64,000 nucleotides of DNA from an uncultured Algibacter sp. (GCF_947487605.1 NZ_CANKXK010000009.1:106178-170177), one strand, 5' to 3'; shown: positions 45,540 to 54,605, counted from the first letter of the stretch. Notes: a model not told the origin generated them from the sequence alone. Numbers and translations are program-made.

Positions 45540-46904
45540 ATGTCAAGTTCATTAGTAAATAAATACAATGTAGCGGGTCCTCGCTATACCAGTTATCCAA
45601 CTGTTCCTTATTGGGATGGTGATACGTTTTCATTAAAAAAATGGAAGACGTCATTAATGCAGTCTTTTAATGAAAGCAATTTGGATGAAGGTATAAGTAT
45701 ATACATTCATTTACCGTTTTGCGAAAGTATGTGTACGTTTTGTGGGTGTAACAAACGTATAACAAAGCAACATAGTGTTGAGTCTCCATACATAAATGCC
45801 GTATTAAAAGAGTGGCATTTATATTTAGAAATTTTAGGAAGTAAACCCGTAATTAAAGAAATACACTTAGGTGGAGGGACACCAACATTTTTTAGCCCAG
45901 AAAACTTAGAACGACTAGTAAATGGCATTTTAAAGCATGCTATTCTTGCTGAAAATTATGAGTTTAGCCTCGAGGGGCATCCAAATAATACTACTAGAGA
46001 ACATCTTCAGGCTTTGTTTAATGTTGGATTTAGGCGCGTAAGCTATGGTGTGCAAGATTATAATGAAACGGTTCAAAAAGCTATTAGAAGAATTCAACCG
46101 TTTGATAATGTTAAGAGAGCTACAGAGTTGGCTAGAGAAATTGGATATACATCTATAGGACACGATATTATATTTGGATTGCCATTCCAAACTTTAGAAC
46201 ATGTAAAAGAAACTATTGTTAAGACCAAAGCTTTGCGTCCAGATAGATTGGCCTTTTACAGCTATGCACATGTGCCATGGATAAAAGGAAATGGACAAAG
46301 AGGATTTAATGATTTAGATTTACCTAATGCTAAAGAAAAAAGACAGCAGTATGAATTTGGAAAAGAATTATTAACAGAAATTGGCTATTCTGAAATAGGT
46401 ATGGATCATTTTGCGTTACCAACAGATAGTTTATACCAATCGATGATTGAAAGTAAACTACACAGAAATTTTATGGGCTATACAGCTTCTAAAACAAAAG
46501 CGATGATTGGCTTGGGGGTGTCGTCTATTAGTGATAGTTGGTACGGATTCTCACAAAATGTTAAAGGAATTGAAGAGTATTATCATTTAATTAAAGAAAA
46601 TATTCTGCCTGTTTTTAGAGGTCATATTTTAAATAATGAAGATTTAATTATTCGAAAACATATACTAAACTTGATGTGTCAATTTAAAACATCTTGGAAA
46701 GACGAAAGTTTATGTTTTAAAGAATTACCAGACGTACTCATTATGCTGAAAGAAATGGAAGCTGATGAATTAATTAACATAGGAACTAATTATGTTGAGG
46801 TGACTAAAAAAGGCCGTCCATTTGTGCGAAATATTTGTATGGCATTCGATTTGTTGTTACAACGAAAGCAACCCGAAACAAAATTGTTTTCGATGACTGT
46901 TTAA
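45540..46904 (+). CDS. hemN: Oxygen-independent coproporphyrinogen III oxidase
   Basis: From ATG 45540 the enzyme has 454 residues. It is a radical SAM protein with iron-sulphur cysteines Cys 61, 65 and 68 in FCESMCTFCGC, and GGGTPTF and HIIFGLPFQTLE-type motifs. The N-terminal VAGPRYTSYPTVPYW is specific for HemN rather than HemW. It makes protoporphyrinogen without oxygen in haem synthesis. An FNR-type operator at class II spacing indicates control by low oxygen. The universal stress gene follows after 17 bases. Confidence 0.97.
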   Translation: MSSSLVNKYNVAGPRYTSYPTVPYWDGDTFSLKKWKTSLMQSFNESNLDEGISIYIHLPFCESMCTFCGCNKRITKQHSVESPYINAVLKEWHLYLEILGSKPVIKEIHLGGGTPTFFSPENLERLVNGILKHAILAENYEFSLEGHPNNTTREHLQALFNVGFRRVSYGVQDYNETVQKAIRRIQPFDNVKRATELAREIGYTSIGHDIIFGLPFQTLEHVKETIVKTKALRPDRLAFYSYAHVPWIKGNGQRGFNDLDLPNAKEKRQQYEFGKELLTEIGYSEIGMDHFALPTDSLYQSMIESKLHRNFMGYTASKTKAMIGLGVSSISDSWYGFSQNVKGIEEYYHLIKENILPVFRGHILNNEDLIIRKHILNLMCQFKTSWKDESLCFKELPDVLIMLKEMEADELINIGTNYVEVTKKGRPFVRNICMAFDLLLQRKQPETKLFSMTV

Positions 46905-46921
46905 CTTAAAACACTATTACC

Positions 46922-47755
46922 ATGAAAAAAATTATTGTACCTATAGATTTTTCAGAACATTCTGAATATGCTCTAAAAGCAGCTGCTAAATTGGCTAAAA
47001 AAAACAATGCAGAGCTTTTAGTTTTACATATGTTAGAAATGTCTGATATTATGTTAACTGCCACAGATGAATTTCAAAATCAAAAAGTCATTTACTTTTT
47101 TAAACTTGCTGAACAGCGATTTGAGAATTTTTTGAAAAAAGATTATTTAGAAGGAATTACAGTTATACCTATCGTGAAACATTTTAAGGTGTTTAGTGAA
47201 GTTAATGATGTAGCTATAAAGAACAAAGCGGACATTATTGTTATGGGATCTCATGGCTCTAGTGGAATGAAAGAATTTTTTGTTGGTTCAAATACCGAAC
47301 GCGTTGTGAGACATTCAGAAATTCCAGTTTTAGTAGTAAAAAAAGAACTACCAGAAGTAGATTTTGAAGTGGTCGTTTACGCATGTGATTTTTCGGAAGA
47401 TTCTATAGAATCTTACTTAAAAGCAAAAAAAATGACCGAAAGTATGAAAGCAAAGATGTATTTGGTACATGTAAATTTACCAAACGATCGATTTAAAAGC
47501 TCTCTAGAAATTGAGCAAAGTGTTGTTGAGTTTTTAAATAAAGCTGAAGATAACTTAGATAAAATGGATACTATTCACTATATTAGTGACTATACTGTCG
47601 AAGAAGGTATTTTAAACTTTTCTAACAAAGTTGGTGCAGATTTAATTGCTATACCTACACATGGACGAAAAGGGTTGGCGCATTTCTTTGAAGGAAGTAT
47701 TAGTGAAGATTTAGCAAATCATGCTACTTTACCAGTAATGACTTTTAAGATTTAG
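46922..47755 (+). CDS. Universal stress protein, two domains
   Basis: The 277-residue protein has two tandem Usp domains (1-145 and 150-277). The first has the ATP-binding signature MGSHGSSGMKEFFVGSNTERVV (Gx2Gx9GS). The second, PTHGRKGLAHFFEGSISEDL, keeps a similar pattern. It probably binds adenine nucleotides and acts in stress survival. It follows hemN by 17 bases with no terminator, so it should share the oxygen-controlled promoter. Confidence 0.92.
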   Translation: MKKIIVPIDFSEHSEYALKAAAKLAKKNNAELLVLHMLEMSDIMLTATDEFQNQKVIYFFKLAEQRFENFLKKDYLEGITVIPIVKHFKVFSEVNDVAIKNKADIIVMGSHGSSGMKEFFVGSNTERVVRHSEIPVLVVKKELPEVDFEVVVYACDFSEDSIESYLKAKKMTESMKAKMYLVHVNLPNDRFKSSLEIEQSVVEFLNKAEDNLDKMDTIHYISDYTVEEGILNFSNKVGADLIAIPTHGRKGLAHFFEGSISEDLANHATLPVMTFKI

Positions 47756-47796
47756 CTGACTTTTATGAATTGGTAATAGCAACCATATATTCAATG

Positions 47797-47823
47797 CAAG
47801 AGGCTCTTTTTTAGAGCCTCTTG
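47797..47823. terminator. Hairpin between convergent genes
   Basis: CAAGAGGCTCT and AGAGCCTCTTG form an 11-bp stem with a T5 loop (A5 on the other strand). There is no strong T run after it, but its position between the ends of the stress gene (47755) and tolC-like gene (47829) supports termination. Confidence 0.65.
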
Positions 47824-47828
47824 TTAGT

Positions 47829-49232
47829 TTAGTTTATCTCAAAATGAGGGATAGCCAGTGCGTTAAATAGGCTGGCTTTTGTTTTAAAGAAACTATTCTC
47901 AATATCAATAGCTTTTAGCTTCGCATCAATTAATTTTGATTCGCGGGAATTTACTAAAAACAAAGAGCTTTCGCCTAAAAAGAATTTACGTTCTTCTGCA
48001 GATAACATTCTAGTGTAATCAATCACAATAGTTTCAGTTAAGCTGTTTTGTAACACATAAGAATTTAATTCTTGATTAATGGTATCAATTTTATTTTTAA
48101 GACTCACTTTTGTGTTTTGAATATCAAACTTGGTATCCTGAAGCTTTATTTTAGCTAGTTTTAAATCACCTCGTTCCTTTCTTAAAAATAATGGAAAACT
48201 AATATTTACGCCACTTTTATAGGCCGATGTACTAAACGAACGTGCTACCTCTGGCGTTTGGGATAAAAAGTTGTATTGCAAATCTATTTGAGGCAATAAG
48301 TTGTTCAACTTTAAGCGTTTTTCAATGGTTAAACTACGTTGCTTAAAATCCAAAGATTGCATTTTAGGATGGTTTTCAATATTAAAGTTTTCAATATCTA
48401 ATCCAGATGTATTTAAGGTAACATCAATAGTTTCAAATGTATTCACATCTGGAATAATACCCTCTTTAATTTCAATAGGTGTGTTATCATTTAACCATAA
48501 ATAGTTTGATAATTCTAAAGACGCTTTAACAAACTTTATTCTCGATTTTTCTAAATTTAGTTTTCTATTATTTAAAGCTATACGAGCTTCTAAAGTATCA
48601 ATGGCAGGTTTATCACCAACTTCATAACTTTTTTTAATACCACCAAATCGCATTTCTGCATTGGTTAAAAAATCTTCATAAACACGTTTTTCATTATAAG
48701 TTCGCAACCAATTAAAGTAGCTTACCGTTGCGTTATATAATATATCATTAACTAATAACTGTCTATCGGCCTGAGCCTGCTTAACATATAATCTAGATTG
48801 TCTTAGCATCGCCATACGCTTATTGGTAAGTAAACCACGAGCTACAGGCACGGAAACACCAGCACTATACAAACCATCTTCTGGGACAAAGGCTTGTGGG
48901 TTTAAAAAATCGCCTGTGTTTTCTTCAAAATTTCCTTTTAATTCTACGCCAAACCAAGTTGGAATTTTAAAAGAAGCATTTAATCTGTCAAAATACTCGG
49001 TGTTTTTAAATTTCTTTCTGTCGTAATCCACTTCCAATTTGGGGTCAAAAGCGCCACGGGCTTTCATGAGTTTTACTTCACTTTCATTGATAACCAAGTT
49101 TGCTTGCTTTACAATAGGATGAAACGATTTTACATAGCCTAAATACTCAGAAAGTGTTATAACCGAGGTTGAATCTTGAGCTGAAACTAAACCACTAAAG
49201 AGCAATGCTATATGTAATAAGATGACTCTCAT
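47829..49232 (-). CDS. TolC family outer membrane efflux protein
   Basis: The 467-residue protein has a signal peptide (MRVILLHIALLFSGLVSAQ) and the long alternating helices of the OEP/TolC family (LTIEKRLKLNNLLPQIDLQYNF, RSLTIEK and RKERGDLKLAKIKLQDT). It forms the outer-membrane duct of the export operon with the HlyD-like and ABC genes directly upstream, overlapping the former by four bases. Confidence 0.9.
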   Translation of the reverse strand: MRVILLHIALLFSGLVSAQDSTSVITLSEYLGYVKSFHPIVKQANLVINESEVKLMKARGAFDPKLEVDYDRKKFKNTEYFDRLNASFKIPTWFGVELKGNFEENTGDFLNPQAFVPEDGLYSAGVSVPVARGLLTNKRMAMLRQSRLYVKQAQADRQLLVNDILYNATVSYFNWLRTYNEKRVYEDFLTNAEMRFGGIKKSYEVGDKPAIDTLEARIALNNRKLNLEKSRIKFVKASLELSNYLWLNDNTPIEIKEGIIPDVNTFETIDVTLNTSGLDIENFNIENHPKMQSLDFKQRSLTIEKRLKLNNLLPQIDLQYNFLSQTPEVARSFSTSAYKSGVNISFPLFLRKERGDLKLAKIKLQDTKFDIQNTKVSLKNKIDTINQELNSYVLQNSLTETIVIDYTRMLSAEERKFFLGESSLFLVNSRESKLIDAKLKAIDIENSFFKTKASLFNALAIPHFEIN

Positions 49233-50587
49233 TTTTTATCTTTTTTTAATGCTGTTTTACTGCTTTCAGGTTGGTAATAATTAGGAGGGAAACTGTTAAT
49301 TTGACGCCATAATTCAAACCAAATAGGGACGTCTTCTAATAGAGCAATAGTTTTTGCTCCAGAGCCTGCACGTATGGCTTCTGGCCATTTGTGGTCTGTT
49401 TCGTCAGGGGCTAATAGTACTCTGTATTTACCATTATCGCTTATAAAACGTTCAATGGCTACCACTTTAGCACCGTAGGTTCCGTAAGATACATTGGGCC
49501 ATCCGCTAAATACAATCGCTGGCCAACCATCAAACTGTACACGTACTTTTTCTCCTTTATGAAGAAGCGGCAAATCAATTGGTCTTACAAAAGTTTCAAC
49601 AGCTAAATCAATTTGTGCTGGCATGATACCAACTAATTCAGAGCCTTCTTTAAACGTTACACCAATACCGCCTTTTAAAACTTTATTAATAAATCCGTTT
49701 TGGGGAGCAGTTACATAAAGCAAATCACTACGACGCTTGTAATTTGTAGAGGCATTTTCTAGTTTTGAAACCTGAACTTGGGTGTCAAAGCCACTAGATT
49801 GCGCGGTAAACATATCGCTCTGCGCTTTTGAAATCTTATCAGTAAAAGCCGCATTGGTTCTTGATAATTCTAACTGAGCATTAATTACTTCATTTTGGCT
49901 CTTTAAATATTTGTTTTCTTGCGAAATTAACTTAGCCTGTGTTTCTTGTAATTTTAAACGTTTTTCTTCAACATCTTTTACAGCTTTTAAACCTTCTTCT
50001 TGTAAGGTTTGAATACGGTTAAATTGTGTTTCAGCAATTTTAAGATTCGTTTTAGCAGCTTCTAAATCAATGCTATCACTTTTTACTTTTAATCGTGATT
50101 GAATTAACTTATTTTTAGTTTGTTTAAGTTTTAGCTGTTGTTCATTTTTTAAAGCAGATATCTGCCTGTTTAATGCTTCTACTTTTCCTTCGTAAGCAGT
50201 AACTGATGATGATTTAGCTTGAATTTGCTCATTAGTTCTTTCCACTAATTTATCATCAAAATAATCGCTTTTTACTTCAGAGATTCTTAAAATAGTATCG
50301 CCTTTTTTTACTTCGTCTCCTTCTTGTACATACCATTGTTCTATTCGTCCTGGAATTTGAGATTGAATGGTTTGTGGACGCTGATTTGGTTTTAATGTAG
50401 TAACTATACCTTGCCCAGTGATGTTTTGTGTCCAAGGTAAAAACAACACAACAAACCCAATTATGGCAGCTGCTAATAAAAACCTATTGAAGTATTTATA
50501 ATACTTCACATTCATGATGTTTTTTCCAGACTTGTATTTAGTTAAGTCTATTTTTTTATTTAATTGATTATGAGATATATTGAGCAT
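49229..50587 (-). CDS. HlyD family periplasmic adaptor
   Basis: The 452-residue protein has one membrane helix at about 34-53 (FLLAAAIIGFVVLFLPW), then a split lipoyl/barrel-sandwich region (QSQIPGRIEQWYVQEGDEVKKGDTI and VTAPQNGFINKVLKGGIGV), and in between a long coiled coil (about 125-270). This is the membrane fusion protein of a type I-like system; the length of the coiled coil fits a TolC partner. It starts three bases after the ABC gene. Confidence 0.92.
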   Translation of the reverse strand: MLNISHNQLNKKIDLTKYKSGKNIMNVKYYKYFNRFLLAAAIIGFVVLFLPWTQNITGQGIVTTLKPNQRPQTIQSQIPGRIEQWYVQEGDEVKKGDTILRISEVKSDYFDDKLVERTNEQIQAKSSSVTAYEGKVEALNRQISALKNEQQLKLKQTKNKLIQSRLKVKSDSIDLEAAKTNLKIAETQFNRIQTLQEEGLKAVKDVEEKRLKLQETQAKLISQENKYLKSQNEVINAQLELSRTNAAFTDKISKAQSDMFTAQSSGFDTQVQVSKLENASTNYKRRSDLLYVTAPQNGFINKVLKGGIGVTFKEGSELVGIMPAQIDLAVETFVRPIDLPLLHKGEKVRVQFDGWPAIVFSGWPNVSYGTYGAKVVAIERFISDNGKYRVLLAPDETDHKWPEAIRAGSGAKTIALLEDVPIWFELWRQINSFPPNYYQPESSKTALKKDKK

Positions 50588-50590
50588 AAC

Positions 50591-52258
50591 TTAGTTACTT
50601 TTAGATTTAATTTTACCCTTTTCTAGAGTGATAATTTCGTTGCATTTATCTGTCCAAACACTACTAAAGCTAACTACTATGAGTGCCCATGGTCTGTCTT
50701 TATGGGATAGGTAATCTACAATGGCTTTTGTTTCTGCTCTGTTAAATCTATCTAAGGCATCTTCAAGAATAAGTAGTTTAGGGTCTTTTAAAATAGCACG
50801 TGCTAAAACAAGTTTTTTAGATAGCGAGTAAGACATTTGTTTACCGTCTGGATAAAGTATTGTGTTTAAACCTTCGGGTTGTTCTTTTATAAAAGCTTTT
50901 AGGCCAACAATACCGAGGATTTCATATATTTTTTCATCTAAAATATTGGAATTCCCAAATGTTAGGTTGTCTCTAATTGACCCTTCAAAAGGCGTTTCGT
51001 CTGATAATGAAAGTCCTAATTGAGATCTGTAAAAATTTAAGTGCAGACTACTAATGGACATATCGTTAACATAAACGTATCCTTTAGTCGCTTCAATAAC
51101 CCCAGCAATTAATCGGAGTAAAGTAGATTTTCCTGAGCCACTTTCTCCTGTAATTAAAATTCTACTCTCAGGATTAATTTTTAATGAGATATCTTTTAAA
51201 ATATGTTTGTCTCTATTATCAACTTCATAACTAACATGCTCTAATTCTATATTGATGCCTTTGCTGAATTGAGGCGTTTCTCCTGTTTGATTTTCTAAAT
51301 TTTTATCTACAATCTGGCCAATTTTTTCTAAGGAAGTTAGGGTGTCATAAAATGATTCTAAGCCAAGAATTAGTTTTTCAACTGAAGCTATAACAAGTAA
51401 AATGATGATTTCGGCAGCTACGAATTGCCCAATATTCATTTCTTGATTTAACACCAACGCGCCACCAATTAAAAGTAAACTTGCAGTAACAATAACCTTA
51501 AAGCTTATCATTTGAATGAACTGAAGCATTAATACTTTAAAGTGGTTTTCTCTTGCTTTTAAGTAGTCATTTACCAAATAGTCATTCTTATTTATACCTA
51601 AATTTGTGCTACCAGAGAGTTTAAAACTTATAACAGAACGTGCTATTTCTTGAATCCAATGTGCTACTTTATATTTGTTTTTAGACTCATATAAACTGGT
51701 TTCTAAACCTTTTTTTGCAGTAAATTTGAAGACTACAAAGATGAGTACAAGTAGTAGGAACCCAAATACAATAAAGAAAGGGTGGTAAAACGATAGAAGA
51801 ATTAAGGCAAATAAAATTTGCAGAACAGCTGTTGGTACATCGATTAAAATTTTTGATAAACTCTTTTGAATAGTAAGGGTATCAAAAAAACGATTAGCTA
51901 ATTCTGGGGGGTAATAACTGCGTAACTCTGCCATTTTTATTTTAGGAAAACGATAGCTTAACTCAAACGAGGAACGTGTAAAAATACGTTGCTGTATGGT
52001 TTCTATAATTCTAAGTTGCATAAGCTGTAACGCGCCAGAAAAAGCAACGCCAAGAGTAACTAATACAACAAGAACAACCCAAGAGGTTGATATTTGTGCA
52101 CCTTGAATTAAATTAATAATAGCTTGGATACCTAGAGGTAATGAAAGCGCCACTATACCCGCAAAAATGGCATAGTAAAATACCTGTAAAATATCTCGTT
52201 TTTCTAATTGAAGTAGGCCAACTAAACGTTGCCAAGGGGTCATTTGTTTGTTTTCCAT
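50591..52258 (-). CDS. ABC exporter with degenerate ATPase domain
   Basis: The 555-residue protein joins a six-helix membrane domain (about 20-310) and one ATPase domain. Walker A is intact (GESGSGKS, 371-378). Other ATPase motifs are changed: the Q-loop position is Ser 419, the signature LSGGQ reads MSYSL (475-479), Walker B ends in ED instead of DE (499-500), and the switch His is Phe 531. It lacks a C39 peptidase domain. It should therefore bind ATP but hydrolyse it poorly. The tripartite context (HlyD, TolC) points to export of an unidentified substrate. Confidence 0.88.
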   Translation of the reverse strand: MENKQMTPWQRLVGLLQLEKRDILQVFYYAIFAGIVALSLPLGIQAIINLIQGAQISTSWVVLVVLVTLGVAFSGALQLMQLRIIETIQQRIFTRSSFELSYRFPKIKMAELRSYYPPELANRFFDTLTIQKSLSKILIDVPTAVLQILFALILLSFYHPFFIVFGFLLLVLIFVVFKFTAKKGLETSLYESKNKYKVAHWIQEIARSVISFKLSGSTNLGINKNDYLVNDYLKARENHFKVLMLQFIQMISFKVIVTASLLLIGGALVLNQEMNIGQFVAAEIIILLVIASVEKLILGLESFYDTLTSLEKIGQIVDKNLENQTGETPQFSKGINIELEHVSYEVDNRDKHILKDISLKINPESRILITGESGSGKSTLLRLIAGVIEATKGYVYVNDMSISSLHLNFYRSQLGLSLSDETPFEGSIRDNLTFGNSNILDEKIYEILGIVGLKAFIKEQPEGLNTILYPDGKQMSYSLSKKLVLARAILKDPKLLILEDALDRFNRAETKAIVDYLSHKDRPWALIVVSFSSVWTDKCNEIITLEKGKIKSKSN

Positions 52259-52260
52259 AG

Positions 52261-52935
52261 TTAAGCTTTCAAGGTGTTAAATACCAGGTTTTTAATAAAA
52301 TCGGTTGGGGTAACTTGGGTGTTACAGTCGGTAATAGATTTAAAATGATCTTTTAAAAAATGTTGGTGTAGACTGCCTTCTATAATAGTGCTTGCCAAAG
52401 ATGAAGCGTATTTATATTCTGGTTTAACGGCAAGTATTATATCTCTTAAACGTTGTACTACGCGCTTATAAATAATAAAATAACCTTCTTTATTTTCTTG
52501 ATCTACCTCTTTGGTTAAAAAGGATTTAGAATTTTCGTTAATGATAATTCTGTTTAAAACAATTTCGTTAATGTGGGCAAACGTTCTGTCTCTTTTGGTG
52601 GTTCTGCTTACAATATCAATGGCTTGATCTAATTTTTCTTTATGTTCTGAAATACTATAGGTTTCAATAACTAATTGATACTCTATCCAAGCCCAATACC
52701 ATGATGATAAATAGAGTAGTAGTTTGTGTTTACTCTCAAAGTAGCGATAAATTGAACTCTCGTTAGAGCCAATTAACACACCAAGTTTTTTAAACGTGAA
52801 GGCATCAAAACCTATATCATCAATAAGTAAGATGCTATGTTCTATAATGCGCTTGCCTAAATCTGAAGATTCTGGGTCTTTTATATAGATTTTTTCGGGG
52901 ACTGAAATCCTTAAATTTGAAAGTAAATTTTTCAT
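52261..52935 (-). CDS. TetR family transcriptional regulator
   Basis: From ATG 52935 (MKNLLSNLRIS...) the protein has 224 residues. The helix-turn-helix is at about 30-60 (DDIGFDAFTFKKLGVLIGSNESSIYRYFESKHKLL). The C-terminal helical domain would bind a ligand. It lies two bases upstream of the ABC gene and heads the four-gene export operon. A palindrome overlapping its own promoter (52961-52975) is the likely autorepression site. Confidence 0.92.
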   Translation of the reverse strand: MKNLLSNLRISVPEKIYIKDPESSDLGKRIIEHSILLIDDIGFDAFTFKKLGVLIGSNESSIYRYFESKHKLLLYLSSWYWAWIEYQLVIETYSISEHKEKLDQAIDIVSRTTKRDRTFAHINEIVLNRIIINENSKSFLTKEVDQENKEGYFIIYKRVVQRLRDIILAVKPEYKYASSLASTIIEGSLHQHFLKDHFKSITDCNTQVTPTDFIKNLVFNTLKA

Positions 52936-52953
52936 AATTAATTTATTTGATTG

Positions 52954-52975
52954 CAAATATAATAGTAATACTATT
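52954..52975 (-). promoter_or_regulatory. Promoter and palindromic operator of the TetR-export operon
   Basis: On the minus strand a -7 box TATATTTG (52954-52961) follows at once after the palindrome AATAGTAATACTATT (52961-52975, two exact 7-base arms around one base). A repressor bound there would block RNA polymerase. Its position just before the TetR gene makes that protein the natural candidate. Confidence 0.6.
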
Positions 52976-53110
52976 AAATAAGTGAATATAACTATTGAAT
53001 ATGCTAATGCTATTCATAAGAAAAATTTATGAAACATATAACTAGTTGAAAATGAGTAATTAATTGGTGCCTTTGGCTGCTAGAAAGTGCTTTTTTTGAT
53101 GTATAAAATA

Positions 53111-53280
53111 GACTTTGGCGGATAAGTGGGTTAGGGATTGTAGCGGCATCCTTTGTGCGAAGCTTTAAATGCTGAAATTTTAATTGAAAATGAGAGGTGT
53201 TAATTAATAATGAGATCCTGAAACAAGTTTGGGACTGCTTCGCAGAAAGATATAGCGGAAAGCCCGACCCGATAGGGTAA
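53111..53280 (+). repeat. GGCGGATAAGTG-type intergenic repeat, copy B
   Basis: Starts GACTTTGGCGGATAAGTG and contains TTAGGGATTGTAGCGGCATC, then about 75 bases of other sequence, then AAAGATATAGCGGAAAGCCC and CGACCCGATAGGGTAA. It matches copies at 54751 (opposite strand) and 60243. The inserted part includes a second common flavobacterial phrase, GAGATCCTGAAACAAGTT. No gene is visible in the whole gap 52976-53293. Confidence 0.8.
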
Positions 53281-53293
53281 CCCCAAAATTAGT

Positions 53294-53995
53294 TTAATGA
53301 CAATCTATACCATTAGTAACCAAATCGTAAACTGGAGCAGGAGAGAGGTAAGGGATACCCAAGCCTAAGCCCCGAAGTATAAAGAGCGCTCCGATACATA
53401 CCACAAACACAGGAATGGCTTTTTGAATGCGCTGTCTTGCAGTACCTTTTAAAAAATTGCTGAAATAAATAGCGGTAGTCATTAAAGGGATGGTACCCAA
53501 ACCAAAAACCACCATATATAAGCTGCCACTAGCAGCATTTCCGCCAGCAATTGCAGCAAAAAGTGCCATGTAAACTAATCCGCAGGGGAGAAATCCATTT
53601 AAAAAACCGATGGTTAAAAAAGTATCCATAGTTTTTTTCTTGAGGGCACTACCAAGGGCAGATTTTACTTTTGAAATGGCTTTATAAATTGGCTTTGAAA
53701 AGTTGTATTTATTAAATATATTTTGAGGAATTATAACAACTAAAATCATTAAAACCCCAATGATTATCGAGAGTTGCTGTTGGTATCCAAAAATAAACAG
53801 ACTCTTACCAATTAGCCCGAACACTAACCCAATCAAGCTGTAAGCTAAAAGCCTGCCTATATGATAGATACTAATTTGCGATATTTTTTTAACTGTATTT
53901 GTACGATCTACTGGCAACATAAAAGCAATGGGACCACACATGCCTACGCAATGAAAACTCCCCAATAACCCTAATATGAGTGCCGATAAAAGCAT
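53294..53995 (-). CDS. SafE/UreH-like membrane protein of the cbb3 locus
   Basis: The 233-residue protein has about six membrane helices and the family motif HCVGMCGP at residues 15-22 in helix 1, which suggests a metal-binding or redox site. It belongs to the sulphite exporter TauE/SafE or UreH-like branch (DsbD-like core) often found behind fixH in cbb3 oxidase loci. A role in copper or haem supply to the oxidase is inferred only from position. Confidence 0.82.
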   Translation of the reverse strand: MLLSALILGLLGSFHCVGMCGPIAFMLPVDRTNTVKKISQISIYHIGRLLAYSLIGLVFGLIGKSLFIFGYQQQLSIIIGVLMILVVIIPQNIFNKYNFSKPIYKAISKVKSALGSALKKKTMDTFLTIGFLNGFLPCGLVYMALFAAIAGGNAASGSLYMVVFGLGTIPLMTTAIYFSNFLKGTARQRIQKAIPVFVVCIGALFILRGLGLGIPYLSPAPVYDLVTNGIDCH

Positions 53996-54023
53996 AGTAA
54001 GAATTTGTTAAAAATTTCGTTAA

Positions 54024-54137
54024 TTATTTTTTAGGCCTCTTTTTGCCCATTTTTTCATTAAAATTTTGAACCGTAACTAGGCTATGTTTAAAAATTTTGC
54101 CGCATACTGAACAAAAAATAGTCTCTAAAAAATCTAA
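54024..54137 (-). other. CxxC mini-ORF of 37 codons without a clear start
   Basis: Between the fixH and SafE-like genes a minus-strand frame from 54137 to the stop at 54024 encodes LDFLETIFCSVCGKIF followed by KHSLVTVQNFNEKMG. The Cys-x2-Cys-Gly knuckle with a later His looks like half of a zinc ribbon. No ATG, GTG or TTG precedes the cysteines in this frame; a stop codon (54138) does. It may be the remnant of a small zinc-binding protein or a gene using a rare start (ATT at 54119). Confidence 0.4.
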
Positions 54138-54158
54138 TCACAAAATCTTAAATAGATT

Positions 54159-54605
54159 CTAATAGTTTATAGATTCTTTAAACAAGTAAGATTGTCCTTT
54201 ATATTGCCAATCTACTTTAATGTTCCAACGACCATCTACCAAACGTTTGTCAGGTATGAGCAAATGTGAATTAGACAATGAAATAGCAGCATCAAAGTCC
54301 AGTTGTTTGTTAGATGGTCTATATAGGAACAAATTTCCAGTAATTTCTTTATAATCAGCAGTTTCTGGGAAGTGTATAACAAGTCCCTCGGCTGTTTTTT
54401 CGTAGCTTAAGTTTGCCTCTAAAGTTCTAGCATTTTTAAGCTTATTAATGTCGTTTTGGTATTTTAATTCATCAGCATAATAATCCTCGCTAACCAAGTC
54501 GTGGTCGTACTTATCGTTAATATTCATACTCACAATAAAGTACATAATAAAGGCAATAAAGCCTATAAATGCTAATATAATTCCAGTACCCCAATTAATT
54601 TTCAT
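54159..54605 (-). CDS. fixH: FixH family protein
   Basis: The 148-residue protein has one membrane helix (about 6-27) starting INWGTGIILAFIGFIAFIMYF, then a periplasmic domain with NDKYDHDLVSEDYYADELKYQNDINKL (the DxVSxDYY motif of the family). FixH/CcoH is needed for stable assembly of cbb3 oxidase. It lies after ccoG in the usual order, but with 266 bp of repeats between. Confidence 0.9.
   Translation of the reverse strand: MKINWGTGIILAFIGFIAFIMYFIVSMNINDKYDHDLVSEDYYADELKYQNDINKLKNARTLEANLSYEKTAEGLVIHFPETADYKEITGNLFLYRPSNKQLDFDAAISLSNSHLLIPDKRLVDGRWNIKVDWQYKGQSYLFKESINY

Noticed and set aside
45433..45654. 73-codon minus-strand ORF across the hemN start and promoter
   Set aside because: It would run through the FNR-type operator, the -7 box and the hemN N-terminus; no recognisable protein features.
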